From: Lytechinus variegatus
Lineage: Eukaryota > Echinodermata > Echinoidea > Temnopleuroida > Toxopneustidae
Assembly (NCBI RefSeq): GCF_018143015.1
Contig: NC_054741.1
Coordinates: forward strand, 10,566,683 to 10,630,682
Length of the DNA stretch: 64,000 nt
Reading direction: 5' to 3'
The notes beneath the pieces are model-generated. The model searched no databases, was not told the DNA's origin, and worked only from the letters and a program-made list of their open reading frames with translations. How positions within the stretch are numbered: the first letter of the stretch is position 1; every line of letters starts with the position of its first letter. Shown here piece after piece: positions 1 through 37,960 of the stretch. Made by a program: the position numbers and the translations under genes.

Positions 1-589
1 CACCCATCTGTGGATACCGCCACACGCCGCCAGTAATAACAGTAAAACACGTACTGGTATGTAGGTCTGACCGTCTATATCACGATCAAAATAACCTCAT
101 TTCTTCAATAAATTCTTACATTCTAAACCCATTTGATATCCTTAGATCGTTTCAATTTCATTCTCACCGTCTTCTCTCCTTGCTTTTCTTGTCTTGTTAC
201 AAACGGTCGTCTGTTTAACAGCAAATTCTCTTTTTCTACTTGTGTCGATTCTGGCTTCCTTCGCGGCGGCGGCAGACCCATACAGCGTCTACTACTGCGC
301 TGCGCTAACGCTGTATGGGTCTGCCGCCGCCGCGAAGGAAGCCAGAATCGACACAAGTAGAAAAAGAGAATTTGCTGTTAAACAGACGACCGTTTGTAAC
401 AAGACAAGAAAAGCAAGGAGAGAAGACGGTGAGAATGAAATTGAAACGATCTAAGGATATCAAAGGGGTTTAGAATGTAAGAATTTAATGAAGAAATGAG
501 GTTATTTTGATCGTGATATAGACGGTCAGACCTACATACGTGTTTTACTGTTATTACTGGCGGCGTGTGGCGGTATCCACAGATAGGTG
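1..589. repeat. Near-perfect 589-bp palindrome (foldback element)
   Basis: Bases 1-288 are the reverse complement of 308-589 with only a few mismatches and one 6-bp indel (near 52-57). A 19-nt spacer lies at 289-307. The centre is (G/C)-rich with a GCGGCGGCGG-type run. The left arm may continue beyond the window edge. Opposing reading frames of 75-100 codons here simply mirror each other and are not genes. It could be a foldback transposon, a recent inverted duplication, or an inverted-chimera assembly artefact. Confidence 0.93.
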
Positions 590-596
590 TTCTGGA

Positions 597-650
597 TATA
601 ACCACACGCGTGTGGCTGGATGGTAAAGACACACGCGTGTGGCTGTATAC
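597..650. repeat. Two MluI-centred short palindromes
   Basis: ccacacgcgtgtgg at 602-615 and cacacgcgtgtg at 630-641 are each self-complementary and 28 bp apart, just outside the large palindrome. They may be part of the same element's flank. Confidence 0.6.
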
Positions 651-1213
651 ACTGCCTTTGAGGAAAGCAACAAGCATCACGATATCACCATTTTACAAGC
701 AGAAATCATCAAAAATGTGACTTAAATGTGGTACTAACCGATTCCATAGCATTTTGCCATCAATCTGATATAAATATTTCATTTTTTGAGCTTGAGTCTT
801 TGTCACACGCACGGTTCTATATTTCCACCTCCATTCACTTTGTACACAAGTGCGCGTACACAAATCTACGAGTGGTTCCCAAAACCACGATTTTGCCATA
901 ATATTTATTTTTCATTTAAAATTCAAAATCAGAACATTTACCGCCTTAATACCTCTTGAAATAGAAGACGTGTCGAGTCCCCGGTGCAACAGCTTGGTCG
1001 GTGATTCACTCAACTCAATGTTTGGTGCACAACCCAGGCTACTTTTCCAACACACGCAAAAGCAAACATGTGGGATCAATAAAATGTTTTTCTCCAAAGA
1101 ATCCTCTGACTAAATAAGAGAAAACACAGATATACATAGGGTCTACTCATGATATAATCGTCATGTTCCTCAAAATCTCATAAATACAGCTAAACTTAAG
1201 GTCCAAGGCGGCG
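650..1213. other. Non-coding stretch, nothing recognised
   Basis: AT-rich with scattered stops in all frames. Nothing beyond short chance reading frames. Confidence 0.5.
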
Positions 1214-1328
1214 TCAGACAGACGGGGAATCGAGTAAGGTAGGCTTTGCCATCGAACGCGCAATTGTTTTGAGACTCCCAGTCCCAGAGTTGGATCGGGA
1301 ATGTTCTGCCAGGCGATCCTTAGTTTCA
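1214..1328 (-). CDS. Possible terminal coding exon of an unidentified minus-strand gene
   Basis: A GC-rich island in AT-rich surroundings. On the minus strand a good acceptor (pyrimidine tract, then CCCAG ending at 1329) is followed by an open frame of 37 codons and TGA. The frame is Ser/Thr/Lys-rich and ends in LLDSPSV. Several CpG-containing Arg and Ala codons look like coding use. I do not recognise a family. No upstream partner exon was found between 1.4 and 9.5 kb. Confidence 0.3.
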
Positions 1329-1553
1329 CTGGGTAAGAAAAGTCTTTTGTAACATATATGTCCGTCTGTTTTTAAGAAATACGAAATCTAGATGCGAATA
1401 GAGAATTAAAAGAGACTTAAAGAGAGAATATATTTTACAGGAATTGAGGAAAATTAACGTTTTTCTTCAGTGATTTATGGACCAGGGAGTCATTAGTTTA
1501 CCTCAGTCCCAGTAACTTCGATTCTAGTATGGTTTTGTAACCAGGTCATATAC

Positions 1554-1790
1554 CCAGTTGTGTGTCCGGACAGGTTGTGTGTCCGGACGATCAATTTTAG
1601 AAAGTCATTTGGAAAGATTTACAAACTAGTTTTCATCAATTTTTAGTACAAATTGTTAGGAAATATAAAGAACAAAATAGAAGATGATTACAAGTATTGA
1701 ATTCAGAATCATATTTTTAGTGTAGGCCTAATCCAATTCCAAAGACGAAAAAGAAGGCTTCAAAAATATAAACTGTGTCCGGACACCCGA
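1554..1790. repeat. Short element bounded by gtgtccggac motifs
   Basis: gtgtccggac occurs twice in tandem at about 1561 and 1577 and again near 1775 as gtgtccggacacc. The outer copies sit in partly inverted context (tccgga is itself palindromic). This suggests a small inverted-repeat element of about 230 bp. Confidence 0.35.
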
Positions 1791-1917
1791 CCCCCATCCT
1801 ACTATCTAGACTAGATTAGGCCCTAGATCGTTTATGTTTGGACCTCATTGGTATGGTAGAGTGACCTTAATTCCCATTGACATGATTGATCAAGATTTCA
1901 GGACCGAAGAATTTAAA

Positions 1918-2034
1918 CCGGGGGGGGGGGGGGATGTTAAGGGTATTTTGAAACTATTACAGCGACATGATTATATTGGGGGGGAGGGGTGTGAAGGGTA
2001 TTTTGAAACTCTATTAGCGACATGATTATATTGC
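1918..2034. repeat. Tandem duplication of about 60 bp with G-runs
   Basis: A unit beginning with a run of G's followed by aagggtattttgaaact and gcgacatgattatattg occurs twice (about 1920-1979 and 1980-2033). The first G-run (1921-1933) could form a quadruplex. Confidence 0.7.
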
Positions 2035-2711
2035 CTTATTTCATTTTTAAATGAATGAGTCTGTGTGTAATAGAGAATGACTTCCGGGAAATAACGGCGA
2101 CCCGCATTGGCTCGCAGAAGTATCAATTTATGTGAGGACATGTTTCCAAAATCCATTAACATTGCAAAATTGCCCCCAAATCCCCATTTTTAGACCCCTT
2201 ATTTCTTATGATTTTAAGGAAATGCGATTGTGACATTTTTAGTGCGAGATGCGGTATTTAGATAAGAAAATTTCACTTTTGTTCGAGATTTTGGCATTTT
2301 GCCCATGTCATCTGATGATTTTGTTGTGTGATAGGGAGCTAGTGAATGTGTGGAGTGCATGTATAATTGAGTTTGTGGCTGTGTTCAGTGGTATTTTGCA
2401 AAGTATGCTGAACGTTTTATTTTGTGTTGAGCTGTGTGGAGTTAACGTTCCAAGGCTAACGGCAAGGGCAAGGCCGGGGGCATGTGTGAAGTACATTGCA
2501 CTGTATGTTATAAATGATACCACATACCCCAGCTTAATGATTTTTCTACTGCATGTGCGCACTTTTGTTAATCTGCCGATCCATTTATTGTATTTACACC
2601 CTATTAGTGTGAAATGATATTGATTTTTTTTGATACAGTATTCAATAATGAGTGATATAAAAAAGTTTTTAGTATGGATTGGAAGTTACATCAATATGAG
2701 ATATTAAGTTT

Positions 2712-3986
2712 TTGTCTCACCTGCGAAGCAAGTGAGACTATAGGCGCCGCTTTTCCGACGGCGACGGCGGCGGCGGCGGCGTCAACATCAAATCTTAACC
2801 TGAGGTTAAGTTTTTGAAATGACATCATAACTTAGAAAGTATATGGACCTAGTTAATAAAACTTGGCCATAAGGTTAATCAAGTATTACTGAACATCCTA
2901 TTAGAGTTTCATGTCACATGACCAAGGTCAAAGGTCATTTAGGGTCAATGAACTTAGACCATGTTGGAGGAATCAACATCGCAATCTTAACCTGAGGTTA
3001 AGTTTTTGAAATGTCATCATAACTTAGAAAATATATGGACCTAGTTCATGAAACTTGGACATAAGGTTAATCAAGTATCAATGAACATCCTGCATGAGTT
3101 TCACGTCACATGACCAAGGTCAAAGGTCATTTAGGGTCAATGAACTTTGGACGAATTGGGGATATCTGTTGAATTCCCATCATAACTTTGAAAGTTTATG
3201 GATCTGATTCATGAAACTTGGACATAATAGTAATCAAGCATCACTGAACATTTTGTGCAAGTTTCAGGTCACATGATCAAGGTCAAAGGTCATTTAGGGT
3301 CAATGAACTTTGGCCGAATTGGGGATATCTGTTGAATTCCCATCATAACTTTGAAAGTTTATGGATCTGATTCATGAAACTTGGACATAATAGTAATCAA
3401 GCATCACTGAACATTTTGTGCAAGTTTCAGGTCTCATGATTAAGGTCAAAGGTCATTTAGGGTCAATGAACTTTGGCCGAATCGGGGATATCTGTTGAAT
3501 TACCATCATAACTTTGAAAGTTTATTGGTCTAGTTCATTAAACTTGGACATTAGAGTAATCAAGTATCACTGAACATCCTGTGCGTGTTTCAGGTCACAT
3601 GTCCAAGGTCAAAGGTCAATGAACTTTAGCCGAATTGGGTGTATCTGTTGAATTACCATCATAACTTTGATAGTTTATGGATCTGATTCATGAAACTTGT
3701 ACATAAGAGTAATCAAGTATCACTGAACATCCTGTTCCAGTTTCAGGTCACATGATCAAGGTCAAAGGTCATGTAAGGTCAATGAACTTTGGCCATGTTG
3801 GGGTTTTTTGTTGAATAACCATCATATCTCTGTAAGTTTATTGGTCTAGTTCATAAAAAGTGGACATAAGAGTAACCATGTATCACTGAACATCTTGTGC
3901 GAGTCAGAGTAGTATGCAAAGTCAGCACTGCTGCTATATTGAACCGCGTGATGCAGGTGAGACGGCCAGAGGCATTCCACTTGTTT
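2712..3986. mobile_element. Non-autonomous element with tandem repeats carrying DR1 motifs
   Basis: The outer ends are inverted: gtctcacctg at 2714-2723 and caggtgagac at 3954-3963. A GGC/GAC-rich stretch near 2757-2782 follows the left end. The interior is about six imperfect tandem units of about 155-190 bp. Each unit carries aggtcaaaggtca (2925, 3117, 3280, 3443, 3606, 3759) and phrases such as tttagggtcaatgaact and catcataact. No coding capacity was seen, consistent with a MITE-like element with an internal satellite. Confidence 0.85.
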
Positions 3987-4057
3987 AGTGTAAAGGACCT
4001 CTTAATAAATAATATTTTGTATTAAACATTGGCTTTTGCCATTTCTGTCCCATTCAG

Positions 4058-4425
4058 TTATATCTTTAATTAGGCAATTTTCCCATTCGTTTTGTACAAA
4101 TGAATGTTAATTTATTACCCAATTTGCATATTGTTATATTTATGGTCCCAAGAATTACAGATATGAAGTAAACTTAAGAACTCTGCACCTCTGTGAAATT
4201 TGGTGATTATTCGCCTATCCCTGTTCAAGTTATATAATTTTCGCATATTAATTAGGCAATTTTCCAATTTGTAATGAATATTTAATTATTACCTCATTTG
4301 CATATTATTGTATATATGCTCACAAGAACAACATGTATGAATCAAAATTTCAAACACTACATCTCTGTGAAATTGTGTGATTAATTGCCCATCCACTTTC
4401 AAATTAAGCCATTTTCGCATATACT
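4058..4425. repeat. Two diverged tandem copies of about 185 bp
   Basis: aattaggcaattttcc, tttgcatatt and ctctgtgaaatt recur in order at about 4070/4250, 4123/4299 and 4192/4363. This is an old tandem duplication without coding content. Confidence 0.7.
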
Positions 4426-7294
4426 AGCTGGACTTCGTCATTTTTTGCCAATTTCCTCTGGGTCCAAAGGTGAAAATCTGTGTTTTCCCCATATTTTGAA
4501 TTCCTTTAATATGAAAACGAAAAGTAGTTCGGACCCAATTTTTCAGGTACTTGTTGGTGGTTAACATGTTAGCTGCCCCAAGGAAAAGCAACCTCTATAC
4601 TTCATCAAGTTTTAAAATAGGTAGCTTTATAAAATGCAAAAAACACATTTTTACCATTTTGGTCACTTCTTGGCAGGAAATCTGCCTTTTTACAAAATTT
4701 GAATTTGCCGTATCTCGGCAACCCTTGGTCCAATTTTTATGATCTTAGTGTCATTTTACTTGTGTTTCAGAGCTTATTTCTGTCATCTATTTAAAACTAG
4801 ATTTACAACACTTCAAATTGTTGGGTGGCATCCCTATTGGAGTGGTCTAGATCTACCGGTAATGAATTTATGATGATGGGGTGACCATAATTTTCACACT
4901 TCAAAAATTATCATGAACTGATGAAGGTGATATTCTCCAACAAGGCAACAATTCCTATGCACCCCCACTGAGTCATATAAAATTATTCTTTCAATCTGAT
5001 GGTTTAATCAGACTTTTCAACTGATATAATCTTAGGAATGATATTTGGAGTACCAGTAATTCACTTCGAAAAAGGGAGGTACAATTCCAATTTTGTGCAC
5101 CCCCCCCCCCCCATGGACATGCAGCTGCCTTTGATTATTCTGGCTACAGTGTTCTCTCTCATTTCTATTTTGATACCTGCCAGGACACACATGTGCTGCA
5201 GCTGTGCATATCAACCAGAATAAATTTCTACTAAAGCACCTTCATCTTCTACCGGCCAGATTCTTTTGAGAACCGATTTGTGCTGGAAATTCATTCATGT
5301 TTTACTAGGAAAGACCCATGAAGGTAAGAGTCATATTTTCATATCTTATTCCTTCATCTGAAAATGAAAATCTCACTGAAAATTGAAAAATATTTGGTAC
5401 CTGACTTATGGCAATAGAAACCACTTCATGCAAATGATTTATTTCCATTTGGTACAAACACATGGTCTACTTCTCAGATAGTATATCACATGGGCTAAAC
5501 CCGTTTGGTCTATTATAGCTTTAGTCAAATTGCCATTTGGTCTACTCTACACTTGGTCAAATACCCATAGTCTTATGTTCAGTTGTTTTACTTTTCCCTT
5601 ATTCTTGTTTTCAACTTTATCAAATGAAAATTTGGTTAAAAAGCAGTTCACCTGATCACATGTACACTGTATGTTAGACCAAGTTGAAGTGGGTGTAAAG
5701 TAGAATTATACAGAATGGTATATGATCTATTATACAATGTAGCACTGACTCATTTTGACCTAGTGGTTAGTATGCAATCTATAGGCTATGATGAAATTAC
5801 GATTTCATATACATGTAAAATAAAAGAAAAAAGAAAGTGGGGACATGACATCATCAGCCATTCTCATGAATTTATACAACTGTTTTAAAAATATGGCTAA
5901 AATTAACAATTCAATGAATATTTGTTATCAGATTCTGATGAGATTTTCAGCATGTTTTTTTGGTAAATTTTACTCTTTTCATTTCAGATATAATTATTTT
6001 CAGTCTGAAATACCCCTCGATTAATCCTTTTTCATATCCAGACTAACGAGCCTTTAAGTTTTCAAACCTTGAAATAATAAACATAACCCCTTGATTACCT
6101 AATATGTTAAGCCCATGAGGGCCATCTGCACCAGCCTGAGTTTTCAAATTAGTGCGCTATTTCTGATGCGGCAAATTATCCCAATCTGAACAATCTCGAG
6201 ATTATTTGTAATGGAGATGCAATTATCATGCTAGTTCGTAGGATTTATCTCAAGATTGCAATCCCAAGTCAACTTGGGATTATTTGCAAAATAGCACGCT
6301 ATTTTACGAATTATCCCACTAATTCGGAGATGCAGACGTACTTGGAATTATTTATTCACGGCGTCAGACCATAATGCATCAATGCTTTGCTTGAGCAGGA
6401 ATTGCCCTTCAAGATTGAGCTAACTCGGGCTGGTGCAGCACCATCTACAGTATGGTGCACATCTTTTCAAAATAACCTTTTGTTGATGTTCCTCAATTAC
6501 CATCAGCACTTGGATATGGTGTACACGGACTTATCGTCATTTATAAAGGTACATGTACCAAGTGACGTTTTAACACTTATCAGAGCAAATAGTGACCTTT
6601 AGAATTCACAAAGCTTATGATAGAAAGTTTTGCCTTGCATGCAGTAGGCTATCTTAGCAATACAATCAGGGTTTATCATCCAAAAAGGACCTTTTGCGTA
6701 CCATATTTATGTTTTCTCAAATATGTAGTGTATGATGACAAGCTATTGGGCACTGTAACATGTAAGAAAAGAAAAACAAATTTGTTCATGTACACATCAA
6801 CTTTATAGCAAAATCAACCATATCTCGCATCGTAGAGCCAAAATTACTGTCTCATATCAATTTTTTCCCCAATTTTGAGCCTGTGTATTTTTATCATTAG
6901 CAATCATTTGTTATTGTTTTACATGTACCAATCAGAATTGATTAAAATGATATGAAAACTGAACAGATAATTTGTTTCTTTTGTGACTCTTAACCAAAAA
7001 ATTTCCTTCTGTATATTTATGTATAATTACTTGAATAATAATGGTTTTGTCTTAAAATATTTTGTATCTTCACTCCACCCACATCCTCATATTTATATGA
7101 CAGACCCTGTTCCAGTGTTGTCAATTTAATTTGTGTCTAAAAGTGTCTTCTCAAAAAAGAAAAAAATAAGTAGTAAAAAAAGAATGAACCACTATAAAAA
7201 ATTAAGTGGATGACCTCATGCCTAAATATTAAATGACAGGAAATAATTTTGCTGTACAAATTTGAATAGCATTTTTGGTCATAAGAGAAAAGCT
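4426..7294. other. Long non-coding stretch
   Basis: AT-rich, with no convincing exon on either strand. Includes a C-run at 5100-5112, scattered tttggtcta-type repeats at 5450-5720 that recur at 15.7-16.0 kb, and weak inverted-repeat signs at about 6110-6370 (aatcccaagtcaacttgggatt near 6260-6283). The missing first ATP2C1 exon could lie here but was not identified. Confidence 0.5.
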
Positions 7295-7896
7295 GTTAAA
7301 GGTCAAGTCCACCTCAGAAAAATGTTGATTTGAATCAATCGAGAAAAATCAGGCAAGCACAATACTGAGAATTCCATCAAAATTGGATGTAAAATAAGAA
7401 AGTTATGACATTTCAAAGTTTTGCTTATTTTCAACGAAAATATATGAACGAGCCAGTTACATCCAAATGAGAGTGTCGATGATGTCACTCACTCACTATT
7501 TCTTTTGTTTCTTATTGTTTGAATTATACAATATTTCAAATTTTACGAATTTGATGAATAGGACCTCCTTGCCTGAAGCACAAAATGTTAAAATAATGGA
7601 ATTCCACGTGTTTAGGGAGGAATGAAACTTTATTTCACATGACAATGAAGAAAAATCAAAATATTTCATATAATAAAATACAAAAGAAATAGTGAGTGAG
7701 TGATGTCATCAGTTCCCTCATTTGCATACCGAAAGAGATGTGCATATCACTGTTTTGAGAAATGAAGCGAAACTTTAAAATGTCATAACTTTCTTATTTT
7801 ACATCCGATTTTGATGAAATTTTCAGTGTTATGCTTGTTGAATTTTTCTCTTTTTATTCAAATCAAGTTTTTGTTGGGGTGGACTTGTCCTTTAAC
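7295..7896. mobile_element. MITE family A, copy 1 (gttaaaggtcaagtcc ends)
   Basis: The terminal inverted repeats are about 170-200 bp long and diverged. The left end is gttaaaggtcaagtccacc and the right end is its approximate complement (ggacttgtcctttaac). Inner landmarks on both arms are ggatgtaaaataagaaagtt and a tcactcactcact tract. About 600 bp with no coding capacity. A relative is at 56377-56948 and a partial one near 48.5 kb. Confidence 0.88.
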
Positions 7897-9533
7897 TTAG
7901 TACTGTAATGTGCAGTCCTATGTAAAAATATGCTATACAAAAGACTTAATGTGTAGCAGTCAAACTGCAATGTGATACCAGGAAATTTATTCCTCGAATG
8001 ATAATGATAATGATAAAAGTTCTTGTTTATACACCCCCCCCAAAAAAAAATGAGGAAAAGTAAAACCTGTTTTTTAGTGAGACAGATTTAGGTAAACCCT
8101 GATTGTAAAACAATCTGTGAATATGCTACAAAAGTGGGAGTGGAATTACTAATATACAAGTACATGTTAATAAACCTGTCTAAAGCTCTGGTTAAGAGTC
8201 TATATTGTGAATTATACCTGCATTTATAAACATTTCTTACAATAGCGAAGTTCACCCAAAGAACACCAGGCTGGTTTTGATAAAAACAGGAAAATTGAAC
8301 TGAATATTTAAGTGAATGTTTAGTGAATAAACCGATAAATTTCAATTTTGTTATGTCATCTAATCTGCTCCTCCATAATTTCATGTGATGTGATTATATA
8401 ATAAGCAATTTTTCTCTAAAATTGAAAATATTACCTGCTCTTTCAAGAAGGATATCGTTGATTAGACACATTATTTGCAACATGCTGTTAAAAAATATAT
8501 ATTTTCATTCATAAAGAATTGTTAAAGGGAATTAAGGAAGTAAAAGTACCATGACAAATCTGGCAGCTGCATGCATGTACAGTAACATCACAAAATACAT
8601 GTAAAAACACTAGAAATTTGCAGCTCTGTTATAGATTTCGATGAATCTTTCTTTGGTATATTTCTTTCATTTTCTGCTTTTATTGAAAACCAACTAGATG
8701 TCTGGATGCACTTACCCTTTAGTTAATTCAATATCAACACTCTTTTGGTAAAACGTTGGTGATGCATGAGGAGACACCATCATTGTCCTTGATTAAGAGT
8801 CCTTCTGCAGATCAAATATTGACTGAGATACGTATTTGAAATGCTTCTTTGCAGATCATGTATCTTTATAATGAGAGAATAAGTGTTCTGAACTATTATA
8901 TTACCATCTCTTCACTTTATTGCTCATACAGGGTATTGTGCAAACATGGTGAATACTGGGTAACCAATTCTGCAGCACCCCTATCCTCCCCACCCCCTTG
9001 GGAACACATGGAAGTATTCTAATTCCTCAGCTCTATCGGTATTTTTCTTTAAAAAGGCATTTCATTGTCACTGGATCAACAGCACACTCTATTTCACACA
9101 TTCTCGAACTGTTGATTAGCCCCATCTATTGTCATATTCCTTCTCTATCTTAGCACATCTTCTCAGATTCTATCCCAAGTTACAATACAGCTCTCAGATT
9201 CTTATCCAAATTACCATAATCAATGAAGCAGATTTTAAATCAATATGTTCTTTGGTTTAAGCTATGAATTATTGATCTGTGTTTATACCACTCTTGGAAA
9301 GGATATATTACGGTAAGTCATTGGCACTCTTGGTTTTGGTTACAAGCTTTAATACTAATAACATTCTGGTGAAATAAAAGGTACTAGCAACATGAACGAA
9401 GATTCTTGAAACAAAGAGACAAAAGGTTTACATGGGGTATATAAGATTATCTTTGAAGTTGACCAACTGCTTGGAGAAAAAGTAAATGTAAACCCTTTAA
9501 TCATTCTCCTGATTTTCTTCCTTCTCTCTCTAG
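7897..9533. other. Non-coding stretch upstream of the first recognised ATP2C1 exon
   Basis: AT-rich with no recognised coding exon. A short C-run and A-run lies at 8034-8050. Taken as intron or upstream sequence of ATP2C1. Confidence 0.5.
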
Positions 9534-36591
<27,058 letters not shown>

Positions 36592-37960
36592 CTGCAATCT
36601 TTCGCTGTGTGTGCCCAATGTATAGTTTAATTGTGTGTGCATGTGCTTTTCAGTATAACACTTGAATCCTCTTTCTTTTGATTAGAATAAATTAAATCTG
36701 TAAGTGTTCCATTGCAAACATTAATCTGAAAAAAAAATTAAAAAACTATTGATACAATTTTTTATTGGAAATAAAAGTATTTTGTACCATTATGAGAAGA
36801 AATCACACAGAACAAGCTTGTAATAGTGCCCAGACTTGTTTGTGCATGTTGATTTACTGCCCTCTGCGACTGCACAAACCACTGGTCTCTGGTCGACCTT
36901 GGGAATTTTGTTCCTTTTAATTCAAAAGGCAGGAACAAAATCTCTGGTTTAATTAGATCTAATGCTGCTTTTCTTTAAATATCCCTCTGTATAACAACTT
37001 AAAGGTACAGAGTATGGTCTACAAAAATCATGTAGATAGTGAATAATACAAATTTATAAAAGCAACATAGATGGATTGTCATAATACAATTTTTGCATTT
37101 TTTAAAACAAGTGAATTTTTAATTCAACCTAATCCCATGATCATTGCACATTAATATTGTTATCTAAGCACAAAGGTCCAGTGTCCTGTGATGTCGCTAG
37201 ATATGATGTAGCTTTCCAACCAAATCTTCCCGAAGTCAGGAAGGAAGATTCTGGGGTCCATTTTACAGCTAATTTTTAAAAACTAACTTGGTTGTAAATT
37301 ATTCCTTCTAAACACTATATCCCAGAGGCAGATTTCAATCAAATGTTTCACTTCTTAATACTTTATTGAATTGCACCTTTAATTATTATGTTATAAAAAT
37401 AATCATGACAATAGTAATAGTATTATTGTTATCAGAATTGTTGAGTATAAGCATATTTATAAAGATATATTAATTTATTAAAAAGAATTAGTGAGTTTTT
37501 GTTGATGTTTTTAAAGTATGTATTCATCTGTTTTCATTTTGATGTTTTTTATACAGGTGAATCTGTCAAAAGATGAATATCTTAGAAACAGACGAATCAT
37601 TTAACAAAATGAAAATAATACTTGCTTTGTGAGTGGGTTAACTGTGACTTTACACATAATTGGTGACATGTTTTTGTGCCAAATGAAATAGCTGATTTGT
37701 TAGCACTTAAGAAATTGTTCCAGTTTTGCATAAAGTTTAATAGGCTTACAGCTGTTTGTTATGGAAGACTTGATTGTTTGTTCTATGGATATTTTGAAGA
37801 ATATTGCAATACTATGTTTAAACATCATTTAGAATCGTATTTCTGTACATGTGGTACATATATGTACACTACGTAGTCATTTTACAATTGAAATATCTTC
37901 ATATAAAATAAATTAATGTAATGAACATGAATGAAGAAATAAATTATATTTTCATTTGAA
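36592..37960 (+). other. Probable ATP2C1 3' untranslated region
   Basis: The sequence after the stop is AT-rich and has no credible coding content. AATAAA motifs occur at 36686-36691 and 36770-36775, with more near 37.9 kb. Which one is used cannot be decided from sequence alone, so the right edge given is only a guess. Confidence 0.45.

Noticed and set aside
133..680. Several opposing reading frames of 75-100 codons in the palindrome
   Set aside because: They mirror each other because the DNA is an inverted repeat; no motif or splice evidence supports a protein.
2249..2617. 122-codon plus-strand frame rich in Leu, Cys and Val
   Set aside because: No recognisable domain or codon signature; hydrophobic composition is expected from T-rich DNA.
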